A stretch of 64,000 bases of DNA, from NCBI GenBank assembly GCA_023228995.1, contig JALOAD010000012.1:1-64000 (forward strand), written 5' to 3'. This stretch comes from JALOAD01 sp023228995 [NCBI: Candidatus Muiribacterium halophilum]. GTDB taxonomy: Bacteria > Muiribacteriota > Muiribacteriia > Muiribacteriales. The notes below the pieces were generated by a model. That model was not told the origin of the DNA and did no database searches. It worked only from the letters and a program-made list of their open reading frames with translations. Shown here in pieces: positions 47,351 to 55,321 of the stretch. Position numbers and translations under genes: made by a program. Position 1 is the stretch's first letter. Each line of letters begins with the position of its first letter.

Positions 47351-47677
47351 GGTGAAGTGGTGAAGTGGCGAAGTGGCGAAGTGGTGAAGTGGTGAAGTGG
47401 TGAAGTGGTGAAGTGGTGAAGTGGTGAAGTGGCGAAGTGGCGAAGTGGTGAAGTGGTGAAGTGGTGAAGTGGTGAAGTGGTGAAGTGGTGAAGTGGCGAA
47501 GTGGCGAAGTGGTGAAGTAGTGAAGTGGTGAAGTGGTGAAGTGGTGAAGTGGTGAAGTGGTGAAGTGGTGAAGTGGTGAAGTGGCGAAGTGGTGAAGTGG
47601 TGAAGTAGTGAAGTGGTGAAGTGGTGAAGTGGCGAAGTGGTGAAGTGGTGAAGTGGTGAAGTGGTGAAGTGGTGAAG
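47351..47677. repeat. 8-bp tandem repeat array, about 41 copies
   Basis: The unit GGTGAAGT repeats head to tail for 327 bp, with variants GGCGAAGT and AGTGAAGT in clustered positions. Variants recur in pairs, suggesting duplication of blocks as well as single units. The array starts 5 bp after rsmD and is not in any real reading frame; a long minus-strand frame through it is an artefact of the repeat. Such short-unit arrays are prone to slippage. From 47678 to the apbE start at 47840 I see only a 9-bp hairpin (47769-47789) and no gene. Confidence 0.95.
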
Positions 47678-47839
47678 ATCAATGTTGAATTTTGAATTTG
47701 GAATTAGAGAATTAATTAAAAATTAAGAAACTGAGAGAGGGTGGATAGCTTTAAATCCATTTCGCTAAAAAATGTTTACAAAACATTTTGATTCACTATC
47801 TAGCTATTCGCAAGTTATAAGATTAATTGGAGTGATTTT

Positions 47840-48793
47840 ATGCGTTTAAAGATTATAGCTGTTTTTTTGATTATTATGTTGATTTTTTTAACTATATTAT
47901 TTTTTCCAGTAAAGCGAAATTATACTTTTTTTGCATTTTCAACAGTTTGTAATATTACTTTTTATAATTTAAATATTTTTGAATTTAAAAAAATGACTTC
48001 AAAAGCAAAAAAATTATGTGAGATTTATGAAAAAAAATACAGTGTAAATATAAATAATAGTCTTATTAGTAATTTGAATTTATATAAAAAAATACCTAAA
48101 GACGATGAATTGGCTGAAATTCTTTTATTATCCAAAAAAGTTAGTGAAAAATTAAATGGTAAATTTGATATTACAATTCAGCCTATTTTAAAATTATGGG
48201 GTTTTGATAATGGTTTATTTAAAAAACCTGATGATAATGATATTAAAAGAGAACTTGAAAATGTGGATTTTAAACAGATAAAAATAACAGAAAACAGCAT
48301 TATTATAGGCGAAAATCAGCTGATAAATACAGGAGCTTTTTCAAAAGGTCTTATTATTGATAAAGTTTATGAATTGTTTGTTAAAGATAATATAGATGAA
48401 TTTCTTATAGAATTTGGTGGTGATATAAGAGTTTTTTCAAAAAAAAATAAAATATTTAAAATTGCAATTAAAAATCCTGAAACAAATGATATAAATAAAG
48501 TTTTAAATATTAAATCTGGTCAATCTGTTGCAACAACTGGAGATTATGAAAGATTTTTTGAATTTGAAAAAATTAAGTATCATCATATTATAAGTGGTAT
48601 TACAGGTTATCCTGAGTTTAATATAAGAAGTGTTACTGTAATTAGCGATAATGCACTTAATGCAGATATGCTTTCTACAGCTTTTTTTCTTGCAGATTAT
48701 AATACTATTTTAAAAAATTCAGAGCTTTTTCCGTTTGAGGAGTGTTATTTTTTTGAAAAAGATAGCAAAGATTATAAAATTATTAAAAAATAA
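47840..48793 (+). CDS. apbE: FAD:protein FMN transferase ApbE-like
   Basis: 317 aa with a signal anchor (about residues 3-22) and the ApbE domain: SKKVSEKLNGKFDITIQPILKLWGF, INTGAFSKGLIIDKVYEL, IEFGGDIRVFSKKNK and SVTVISDNALNADMLSTAFFL, the last containing the metal-binding motif. ApbE attaches FMN to Thr residues of partner flavoproteins such as Rnf or Nqr subunits. It heads a cluster with NusG-II, Gx and RseC-like proteins. No flavoprotein target is in the window. TTGGAGTG precedes the ATG. Confidence 0.93.
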   Translation: MRLKIIAVFLIIMLIFLTILFFPVKRNYTFFAFSTVCNITFYNLNIFEFKKMTSKAKKLCEIYEKKYSVNINNSLISNLNLYKKIPKDDELAEILLLSKKVSEKLNGKFDITIQPILKLWGFDNGLFKKPDDNDIKRELENVDFKQIKITENSIIIGENQLINTGAFSKGLIIDKVYELFVKDNIDEFLIEFGGDIRVFSKKNKIFKIAIKNPETNDINKVLNIKSGQSVATTGDYERFFEFEKIKYHHIISGITGYPEFNIRSVTVISDNALNADMLSTAFFLADYNTILKNSELFPFEECYFFEKDSKDYKIIKK

Positions 48794-49121
48794 AGATATT
48801 TTTTTGTATATTATTATTATATTTATTGGATTTATTGTTTATACAATAGATATTGATGTAAAAAACAGTGATAAATGTGTTATTCTGTTTAATAATAAAA
48901 AAATTATTAAAGATATTTCAGTTGATTCTATTATTGATTTTGATAATGTTGTTATTGAAATAAAAAATAAAAAAGTAAGAGTAGTAAAAAGCAATTGTCC
49001 AGACAAATTATGCGTAAAAACTGGTTTTATACAAAAACAAACTGAATTTATAATATGTGTACCAAATAATTTAAAAATAACAATTGGAGAAGAAAACAAT
49101 ATTGATGGAATATCGTGGTAA
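48753..49121 (+). CDS. NusG domain II family membrane protein
   Basis: About 122 aa. A single N-terminal membrane helix (YIIIIFIGFIVYTIDI) is followed by a beta-rich domain with the CPDKLCVKTG motif characteristic of NusG_II proteins. The open frame begins at 48735, but I prefer the TTG at 48753 (GAGGAG 11 nt upstream, within apbE). It overlaps the end of apbE by 41 bp, so these are coupled. Function unknown; commonly linked to apbE and Gx genes. Confidence 0.85.
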   Translation: MKKIAKIIKLLKNKDIFLYIIIIFIGFIVYTIDIDVKNSDKCVILFNNKKIIKDISVDSIIDFDNVVIEIKNKKVRVVKSNCPDKLCVKTGFIQKQTEFIICVPNNLKITIGEENNIDGISW

Positions 49122-49614
49122 TAAAATTATTAAAAGTATAATTGCTGGTATTGGTATTCTTATATTATCTATTCTTGAAAAAAATATTGTTTTTTTTTCT
49201 CCTTTTATAAAAATAGGACTTTCTAATATTATAATTCTTATACTTATTGGATATTTTGATTTAAAATATCTTATGCTAATTGCTTTATTTAAAGTAATTC
49301 CTTCTTTTTTGCTTTCAGGCGGAATTGTAAATCCAGCTTTTTTTTGCTCTTTTGTAACTGTTATTGTATCAGTTCCATTTATGTATTTTTTTATAAAAAA
49401 ACTAAAATTTTCTGTTATACCGGTAAGTATTTTGTCTTCTGTAATGAATATTTATTTACAAATAGCAATTGTTTCAATATACTTAGATGTAAGTTGTATA
49501 AAACTTATGAGAGTTTTTTATCCTGTTGCTATTGTTGCAGGAGCTATTACGGGAATTATTGGACAAAATATTATAAAAAAAGGGTATATTGATTATGCTT
49601 TTATTAGGAAATAA
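49105..49614 (+). CDS. Gx transporter family protein (heptaprenyl diphosphate synthase component I-like)
   Basis: About 169 aa with five to six membrane helices; family segments include KIGLSNIIILILIGYFDLKY and FCSFVTVIVSVPFMYF. This family (Pfam Hpre_diP_synt_I) is often annotated as a heptaprenyl diphosphate synthase component, but the polytopic form is now grouped with ECF-type S-component-like Gx transporters. The start is uncertain: ATG at 49105 or TTG at 49084. It overlaps the NusG-II gene and the RseC-like gene. Confidence 0.8.
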   Translation: MEYRGNKIIKSIIAGIGILILSILEKNIVFFSPFIKIGLSNIIILILIGYFDLKYLMLIALFKVIPSFLLSGGIVNPAFFCSFVTVIVSVPFMYFFIKKLKFSVIPVSILSSVMNIYLQIAIVSIYLDVSCIKLMRVFYPVAIVAGAITGIIGQNIIKKGYIDYAFIRK

Positions 49615-50038
49615 AGTTGTAATGAGAACGGGAATTGTTAGAAAATACGAAAAAGATTATGTTTTATTATCTCCTCTTACAAATCTTAAAGATGAGATTA
49701 AAGTTAAAACAAAATGGGAACTTAATAAAGGTGATATTGTTAAATTTGCGTATTTTGTACCAAAAGTTTATTTTTACAGTTTTGTTATTAATGTAGTTCC
49801 TTTTCTTGATTTTATATTTATGTTTCTTCTTAGTTATATTATTGTTGATAATTTTCTTCCTCAATTTGCAAGTAATATTCTTGCTATTGAGATAATATCT
49901 GGATTAATTGGTTTTATAATTTCCAAAAGTTTAGTTGTATATTTTGATACTAAAACAACTTTATTTGATGAATATAAACCTGTAATACTTGCAGTAATGC
50001 AAAAGAATCAGAATGAAAATGAAAAAAGTAATAGCTGA
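49595..50038 (+). CDS. RseC/MucC-like membrane protein without cysteines
   Basis: About 147 aa with a beta-rich N-terminal part (GIVRKYEKDYVLLSP) and two membrane helices (residues about 60-78 and 88-110), like SoxR-reducing/RseC family proteins. The usual N-terminal cysteine cluster of that family is absent: I find no Cys in the sequence. The match is to topology and neighbourhood (Rnf-associated clusters usually have RseC with apbE), so it is tentative. Start at 49595 (ATG) or 49589 (TTG). Confidence 0.55.
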   Translation: MLLLGNKVVMRTGIVRKYEKDYVLLSPLTNLKDEIKVKTKWELNKGDIVKFAYFVPKVYFYSFVINVVPFLDFIFMFLLSYIIVDNFLPQFASNILAIEIISGLIGFIISKSLVVYFDTKTTLFDEYKPVILAVMQKNQNENEKSNS

Positions 50039-50684
50039 AGCTGGGAATTCATTTTTTAAAATTAAATATAATAATAGAGTTTTTTTTGCAAAATATCAGG
50101 ATATAGAAAAACTTTTATCTAAATTCAATATAAAAGAACTTTTAATATGCAATACTGCACAAAAAGATTTTTCAAAATATACATTTCTATATTCTGAATT
50201 TAATAAATATTATATAAAACCTCAATTAAAATATAATTATGACTTTTCTGAACTTGGTATTGATAGAATACTTGCGAGTGAATTTATATTTTCAAATTTT
50301 TCGTCTAATTTTATTTTATTTAGTTTTGGCTCTGCTTTAACTGTTAATATTATTAAAAATAGTGTTTTTGAACAAGGATATATTGTTTCTTCAAAATACA
50401 AAAATTATAAAAGTCTTATGGAACTTGGAAATTTAAAAAGTCTAACAGGTGATTATAAAATAAAAAAAACTAATAAATCTTTAAATACAAAACAGGCTGT
50501 AATAAATGGTATTTTAAAAATGGAAAATGCTTTTATAAAAGAAATCATTACAGAAAATAATGAATTCGATATATTTTTGACAGGTGGAGATAAAAATATT
50601 CCTTTTAATTTATTTAAAAGTTTTTATTATTCAGATAATTTTGTACTTAATGCTATGGAAGTATTTAATGATAAAAAAACTTGA
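50019..50684 (+). CDS. Divergent type III pantothenate kinase-like protein (CoaX)
   Basis: About 221 aa of the CoaX/ASKHA fold. The canonical GxDR motif is kept in LGIDRILASEF, but the other signatures are degraded. The N-terminal DxGNT is EAGNS, and the catalytic-Asp motif DxGTATTxD is SFGSALTVN, so both Asp residues are gone. In type III kinases the first Asp coordinates Mg-ATP and the others act in catalysis. It may be inactive or have a new ligand. It overlaps both its neighbours, so it is expressed. Confidence 0.7.
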   Translation: MKKVIAEAGNSFFKIKYNNRVFFAKYQDIEKLLSKFNIKELLICNTAQKDFSKYTFLYSEFNKYYIKPQLKYNYDFSELGIDRILASEFIFSNFSSNFILFSFGSALTVNIIKNSVFEQGYIVSSKYKNYKSLMELGNLKSLTGDYKIKKTNKSLNTKQAVINGILKMENAFIKEIITENNEFDIFLTGGDKNIPFNLFKSFYYSDNFVLNAMEVFNDKKT

Positions 50685-51621
50685 GTTTAGAGGGTTGAAA
50701 TTTAAAAATAATATATTTACAGCTCCACTTGCTGGATATACTGATATACCATGGCGATATGCTATGAAAGATAGCTTGGCTGGTGTTATTTTTACTGAGA
50801 TGATAAGTGTTGAAGCTTTGGCAAGAGATAGTCAAAAAACTTTTGATATGCTTGAAAAAACAAATGAATTTAATTCAAAAAGTAATCTTTGTGTTCAACT
50901 TTTTGGTAATAATATTGAATCATTTAAAAAATCCCTAGAAATAGTATATGAAAAATTTGAATATAAAAATGTAAATATAAATATGGGTTGTCCTGTTTCT
51001 AAAGTTCTTAAATCTAAAGCTGGCTGTTATTATCTTGATAAACTTGAGGAAGCTGAAAAAGTTATTAAAGAAATTAGAAAATTAACTGATTGTGTGCTTA
51101 GTATTAAAACTAGACTTGGAATAAATAACAATGATTTGAATGGTCTTAAATTATGTCAAATAGCTCAAAATTGCGGAGTTGATTTTGTAATTGTTCATGC
51201 TAGAACTTTTAAACAAGGTTTTTCAGGTAATATAAATATTGAAAGTCTTGCTGAATTTAAAAAAAAACTTGATATACCTGTTATTGGAAATGGAGATATT
51301 TATTCTGTTGATGATATTAAATCAATGTATAATAAAACTAATGTAGATGGTTTTATGATAGGAAGAGGACTTTTTGGTAATCCTAATCTTATATCTGAAA
51401 TTCTTGGTGAAGATAAAAAAATTGATACTATTTTGTTTTTTAAAAAGCATTTTGAATATATGACTAAATACTATGGTGAAGATAAAGCGTATAGGAATAT
51501 GAAAAAATTTGTACCATATTATAAAAATCTATTTTCTAAAAAAGATAAAATTGCGATTTTAACATCTTTAAGTTATTATGATTTTATTAAAAATCTAAAA
51601 CAAACAGGTATTATTTTATGA
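50668..51621 (+). CDS. dus: tRNA-dihydrouridine synthase
   Basis: FMN-dependent reductase of uridines in tRNA. About 317 aa: FTAPLAGYTDIPWR, NINMGCPVSKVLKSKAGC (active-site Cys), KTRLG, VIVHARTFKQGFSG, IPVIGNGDI and MIGRGLFGNP. I start at the ATG at 50668 rather than the open-frame start 50584, because residues before it do not match the family and lie within the coaX-like gene. Paralogue type (DusA/B/C) is not assigned. Confidence 0.93.
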   Translation: MIKKLEFRGLKFKNNIFTAPLAGYTDIPWRYAMKDSLAGVIFTEMISVEALARDSQKTFDMLEKTNEFNSKSNLCVQLFGNNIESFKKSLEIVYEKFEYKNVNINMGCPVSKVLKSKAGCYYLDKLEEAEKVIKEIRKLTDCVLSIKTRLGINNNDLNGLKLCQIAQNCGVDFVIVHARTFKQGFSGNINIESLAEFKKKLDIPVIGNGDIYSVDDIKSMYNKTNVDGFMIGRGLFGNPNLISEILGEDKKIDTILFFKKHFEYMTKYYGEDKAYRNMKKFVPYYKNLFSKKDKIAILTSLSYYDFIKNLKQTGIIL

Positions 51622-52076
51622 AAGATAAAAAATTCAATATCAGAAGAAAAATGAGAGAAATCGCATTACAAATTTTGTTTGAAAATGAATATTCAAAATG
51701 TGATTATAAAGTTGAAGAAAGAATATTAGAATTATTTAATGAGTTTTCTTCTGATTATTCAGATATGAAATTGAGAAATACAAATATAAGGTTTGCAAAA
51801 GAACTTATAGATGGTGTTCTTGGAAAATACCAAGAACTAGATGGTTATATACATGAATTTAGTGATAATTGGGAATTTGAAAGAATTGGAAAAGTTGATA
51901 TAAATATTTTGAGATTATCAATTTATGAACTTATAAATGTTAAAGATATTCCGGCTTCTGTTACTATAAATGAAGCTATTGAGATATCAAAGACTTTTGG
52001 TGATAGAGGTTCTTACAGATTTATAAATGGCATACTTAATTCGCTTAGAAAGAGTAAATCTATAGAAAAATTCTGA
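51618..52076 (+). CDS. nusB: Transcription antitermination factor NusB
   Basis: RNA-binding protein that joins NusE to assemble rRNA antitermination complexes. 152 aa with REIALQILFENEYS, WEFERIGKVDINILRLSIYEL, IPASVTINEAIEISKTFG and SYRFINGILNSL, all in family order. The ATG overlaps the dus stop codon. Confidence 0.95.
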   Translation: MKDKKFNIRRKMREIALQILFENEYSKCDYKVEERILELFNEFSSDYSDMKLRNTNIRFAKELIDGVLGKYQELDGYIHEFSDNWEFERIGKVDINILRLSIYELINVKDIPASVTINEAIEISKTFGDRGSYRFINGILNSLRKSKSIEKF

Positions 52077-52087
52077 CGGGAGGCGTT

Positions 52088-53818
52088 TTGAGAGAGGAAA
52101 AACATCTACTCAGTAAAGCTCTTATAGAAGAAAATATTATATCTAACGAAAAAATGCAGGAAGTTCTTGAAGAACATAAGAAGACTGGTGGAAGTATTGG
52201 TCATATTTTACTGCGTTTTAAATATATTACTCAAAAAGATTTACTTGAATTTTTTGAAAAAAAACTTAAAGTTTCTTATGCGAATCTTTCTAATTACCTT
52301 ATAGATCCTAATATTGTTAAGATAATTCCTAAGAATATTGCTATTCAATATAAGCTAATTGCAATTCTCAAAGTTAGAAATACATTAAATGTTGCTATGG
52401 TCGATCCTTTAGATTCTTTTGTAATAGATTCTATAAGACAAATAACAGGATGTGATATAAAGCCTTTTGTATCAACAGAAGGAGAAATAAGTGACGCAAT
52501 AGAAAAATTTTATAGTCTTAAAGTAAAAGTAAAAGAATTGCGTACTGGAGTTAATTCTCTTAAAAATCTAACTAGTCAAATGCATGGTATTGAAGAAATC
52601 GACATGAAAAATCTCGATTCAATAACTCTTAACGATGATGGAGCAGCTCCTGTAATTAAGCTTGTTAATCTTGTAATGGAAAGAGCTGTTGAGTATGGAG
52701 CATCTGATATTCATATAGAACCTGGTGAGAAAAGTGTTCGTACAAGGTTTAGAATTGATGGTATGCTTCAAGAAGTTATGAGTCTTCCAAAAAGAATGGA
52801 ATTAACTGTTGTTTCAAGGATAAAAGTTATTTCAGGACTTGATATATCTGAAAAAAGAATTCCTCAGGATGGCAGGGTAAAGATTAAAACTACAAACAAA
52901 GAACTTGATGTTAGGGTATCGACTTTTCCAACAGTTCATGGTGAAAAAATAGTTATGAGAATACTTGACAAACAGAGTGTTTTATTTTCTTTGGAAGATT
53001 TAGGTTTTTCAAGAGATATTCAAAAAAGATTTGAAACTGTTATTACTAAGCCAAATGGAATAATACTTGTAACAGGTCCTACTGGTTCGGGTAAATCTAC
53101 AACTTTATATGCTGCACTTGATAGAATTAATTCTGTAGATAAAAACATTGTTACAATAGAAGACCCGGTGGAATATCAGCTTCCTCTTATAAATCAGTCA
53201 CAGGTAAATCCTAAAGCTGGTTATGATTTTGCAGGAGGTTTAAGATCTGTATTGAGACAGGATCCTGATGTTGTAATGGTTGGAGAAATAAGAGATTATG
53301 AAACTGCTGAAACTGCAATAAGAGCTGCACTTACCGGTCATCTTGTGTTTTCTACTGTTCATACAAACGATGCTGCTGGAGCAGTTACTAGACTTATTGA
53401 CATGGGTGTTGAACCTTTTCTTGTGGCTTCATCTGTTATTTGTATGATGGCTCAGAGACTTGTGAGAACAATATGTCCTGATTGTAAAACAGCTGTTAAT
53501 ATTAAACCTGAAGTTCTTGAAAAAATTTTTTCAATTGCTAAAGTAATGCCGAGTAAAAATCAAAAAATATATGTTGGTAAGGGTTGTGAAAAATGTAAAT
53601 TTACTGGGTATAAAGGTAGAATTGCAATAAATGAATTGCTTTTGCCTAATGAAAAAATTAGAGAACTTATTGTTAATAAATCTCCAACGAGTGTAATTAA
53701 GAATGAATCTAGAAATAATGGAATGTACACTTTGAGAGAAGATGGTCTTAGAAAAGTTTTAGATGGTGCTACTACGGTAGAAGAAGTTATAAGAGTTACT
53801 CAAATGGATGAAAATTAA
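52088..53818 (+). CDS. Second PilB/GspE-family ATPase
   Basis: 576 aa, same architecture as the 35438 PilB: MshEN domain, Walker A TGPTGSGKSTTLYA, Walker B region DPDVVMVGEIRDYETAETA and zinc module with CPDCK and CEKCKFTGYKG. It begins with a TTG after GGGAGG. No other pilus gene is adjacent; it lies between nusB and a thioesterase. It could drive a separate type II secretion or pilus system, or be a spare motor for the PilBMNOPCQ machine. It is not PilT: the MshEN domain is an extension-motor feature. Confidence 0.9.
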   Translation: MREEKHLLSKALIEENIISNEKMQEVLEEHKKTGGSIGHILLRFKYITQKDLLEFFEKKLKVSYANLSNYLIDPNIVKIIPKNIAIQYKLIAILKVRNTLNVAMVDPLDSFVIDSIRQITGCDIKPFVSTEGEISDAIEKFYSLKVKVKELRTGVNSLKNLTSQMHGIEEIDMKNLDSITLNDDGAAPVIKLVNLVMERAVEYGASDIHIEPGEKSVRTRFRIDGMLQEVMSLPKRMELTVVSRIKVISGLDISEKRIPQDGRVKIKTTNKELDVRVSTFPTVHGEKIVMRILDKQSVLFSLEDLGFSRDIQKRFETVITKPNGIILVTGPTGSGKSTTLYAALDRINSVDKNIVTIEDPVEYQLPLINQSQVNPKAGYDFAGGLRSVLRQDPDVVMVGEIRDYETAETAIRAALTGHLVFSTVHTNDAAGAVTRLIDMGVEPFLVASSVICMMAQRLVRTICPDCKTAVNIKPEVLEKIFSIAKVMPSKNQKIYVGKGCEKCKFTGYKGRIAINELLLPNEKIRELIVNKSPTSVIKNESRNNGMYTLREDGLRKVLDGATTVEEVIRVTQMDEN

Positions 53819-53833
53819 AATAAGGTTTTAGAA

Positions 53834-54232
53834 ATGGGTTATTCTGTATATAAAGATAAAGTGAGATATTCTGAAGTTGATAAAATGGGTAGAGTTTATA
53901 ATTCCCATTATCTTACCTGGTTTGAACTTGGAAGAACAGATTACTTTAAAAAAAAATCTCTTAATTATGCTCAAATTGAAGATGAAAGAGGTCTTTTTTT
54001 GCCTGTTAGAGAAAGTTATATAAAGTATAAATATCCTCTTTTATATGATGAGGATTATTTGGTTTTTACTAAGTGTAAAATTATTGATAAATATCGAATT
54101 AAATTTGATTATTCTATAAAAAATTCACAAAACAAACTAAGTACTATTGGATATACTTTTCATGTGTTTATTGATAAATCAGGCAGAATAATAGAAGTTC
54201 CTGATTTTTTTGTAAAAGCGATGGAGAGCTAG
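53834..54232 (+). CDS. Acyl-CoA thioesterase (YbgC/FadM-like hot-dog)
   Basis: 132-aa hot-dog fold protein. The signature VRYSEVDKMGRVYNSHYLTWFELGRTDYF has the catalytic Asp of the YbgC/4HBT family (Y.DtD..G.v.n..Yl..fe..R). Members hydrolyse acyl-CoA or acyl-ACP thioesters; the substrate is unknown. It may be cotranscribed with the ATPase 15 bp upstream. Confidence 0.85.
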   Translation: MGYSVYKDKVRYSEVDKMGRVYNSHYLTWFELGRTDYFKKKSLNYAQIEDERGLFLPVRESYIKYKYPLLYDEDYLVFTKCKIIDKYRIKFDYSIKNSQNKLSTIGYTFHVFIDKSGRIIEVPDFFVKAMES

Positions 54233-54260
54233 TAAGACAATTAGAGAAGCAATAAAAAGC

Positions 54261-54285
54261 ATTATCGATGCTTTGCATCTAATTG
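54261..54285. repeat. GATGC/GCATC palindromic repeat, copy 1
   Basis: ATTATCGATGC, TTT and GCATCTAAT form a short stem-loop. In inverted orientation the same sequence (TAATTAGATGC, AAC, GCATCGCTAAT) occurs at 57884-57910, so it is a small dispersed palindrome. It lies in the gene-free stretch 54233-54757. Confidence 0.5.
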
Positions 54286-54320
54286 AGTCTTCTGATTAAA
54301 TAAACAAAAATTAATATAAT

Positions 54321-54378
54321 GTCATCCCGGTATTATTCTGAATTTTTGTCATCCCGGTACTATTCTGAGCCGGGATCT
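54321..54378. repeat. Interspersed GTCATCCCGG hairpin repeat, copy 3
   Basis: Half-unit at 54321-54347 and full palindromic unit at 54348-54378, followed by DNA shared with 26257-26313. This whole block therefore duplicated or inserted at two sites with a MITE on its right. Confidence 0.85.
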
Positions 54379-54436
54379 GTTTTTGATATTTTTATCATTA
54401 CACTAACGCAAAAAAATAATCATTCGGTATTTTCGA

Positions 54437-54584
54437 GCCTGTTGAAAAAGTCATGTTTTCTTTTTTTCAAACTTAACTTTAAAAACAAACAGCATGGTCA
54501 GGCCGACCTATGTAAGCTAAAATTTGAGATCGGCACAGACCCTATTTTGTATCAATGTTTGTTCTTTTTATTTTTTCAACAGCC
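54437..54584. mobile_element. 148-bp MITE-like element, intact copy
   Basis: Inverted ends GCCTGTTGAAAAA and TTTTTCAACAGCC bound 148 bp with no frame; the interior includes CAGCATGGTCAGGCC and CACAGACCCTATTTTGTATC. The copy at 57696-57841 is the same element in reverse orientation, and 26314 is truncated. The left flank is also shared with the 26.3-kb copy, so they were probably spread together with the hairpin repeat. Target-site duplications are not clear. Confidence 0.8.
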
Positions 54585-54706
54585 TATTTTACCTTCGTTC
54601 ACTTATAATACATCCGTATATTATATGCTTCGCAACGTTCACTCAAGTTACCGAGTAGATTTTTTTTTGCTTTTGTTCAAAGAAAATCCTTCATACTTTA
54701 TTTTAA

Positions 54707-54757
54707 TTGAAAAACTTACATCAAGTTCTCGTAATTGCTGCCAGACATATTTTTTTA
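54707..54757 (-). repeat. Short repeated segment with a conserved minus-strand start, copy 2
   Basis: About 50 bp match 26483-26536 (AATTGAAAAACTT, CAAGTTCTCGTAATTGCTGC, AGACATATTTTTTTA). The minus strand reads MSGSNYENLM then stops. It abuts the transposase remnant at 54759. Confidence 0.5.
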
Positions 54758-54758
54758 G

Positions 54759-55004
54759 TATGGATTATCTGATCCGCAAGCTGAAGAACAAATTAATGAT
54801 AGGATAAGTTTTAGATTGTTTTTGAATATAAAAAGTGAAGAAGTTATACCTGATGAAACTACAATATGTAAATTTAGAAATAAATTGGTGAAATATAGGG
54901 AAACAATCTATAAAGGAATGAAAAAAAATCAAGCACATTTTTATGTGATTGTAATGAGCTATAATTTTAAAAGAATGTATAATATGCAGGTGAATTATGC
55001 CTAA
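54759..55004 (+). pseudogene. IS5-family transposase, internally deleted remnant
   Basis: The frame reads YGLSDPQAEEQIN, DRISFRLFL, PDETTICKFRNKLV and then KGMKKNQAHFYVIVMSYNFKRM to a stop. The first part is the N-terminal DUF772-type region of IS5-group transposases; the second matches the extreme C-terminus, so the DDE catalytic core has been deleted. A stop at 54756 truncates the N-terminus. The downstream AAAAAGGCAAAAAATGG carries no gene. It is non-functional but names the element family. Confidence 0.8.
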
Positions 55005-55149
55005 AAAGGCAAAAAATGGAATGGTAATATCCAAAAGTATGTAATATATATAAAAAAACAAAAAAAACTTCAAAAAAATAGACAAAAAGGACAAAAGATT
55101 TCAAAAAATAATAATAAAAAAACTTTCCACAAAATAATCAAAAATTTAG

Positions 55150-55262
55150 TATAATTATTCAGAGGATTCAATTAGGGATGAAGTAATAATATGACAGCGT
55201 CCTATTATTACAAAATCACGCTAATTTTGACGAAGTCATATTAACAAGACTGCTATAGCAGT
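55150..55262 (+). promoter_or_regulatory. mutS2 leader with competing stems
   Basis: TATAAT (55150-55155) could drive mutS2. Downstream, GTAATAATA (55183-55191) pairs with TATTATTAC (55203-55211). AATATGAC (55188-55195) can instead pair with GTCATATT (55235-55242); the two helices share bases and exclude each other. A 14-bp palindrome ACTGCTATAGCAGT follows at 55249-55262. This could be a regulatory leader or a relic; the rest of 55005-55321 shows no gene. Confidence 0.35.
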
Positions 55263-55321
55263 TGCTAATTAAAAATTAATTTGTTTTTACTATTTAATTT
55301 TTGTATAAAAATGGAGATTTT

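Noticed and set aside
47317-47682. Minus-strand 121-codon frame through the 8-bp array
   Set aside because: It only repeats a Thr-Thr-Ser-Pro-Leu-His-His-Phe cycle set by the octamer; no ribosome binding site, and the frame depends on exact repeat count.
54319-54807. 162-codon frame over the hairpin repeat and MITE
   Set aside because: It runs through two non-coding repeats and ends in the transposase remnant; composition is unlike the real genes.
54765-55094. Minus-strand 109-codon frame opposite the IS5 remnant
   Set aside because: It is an antisense shadow of the transposase frame and has no ribosome binding site.
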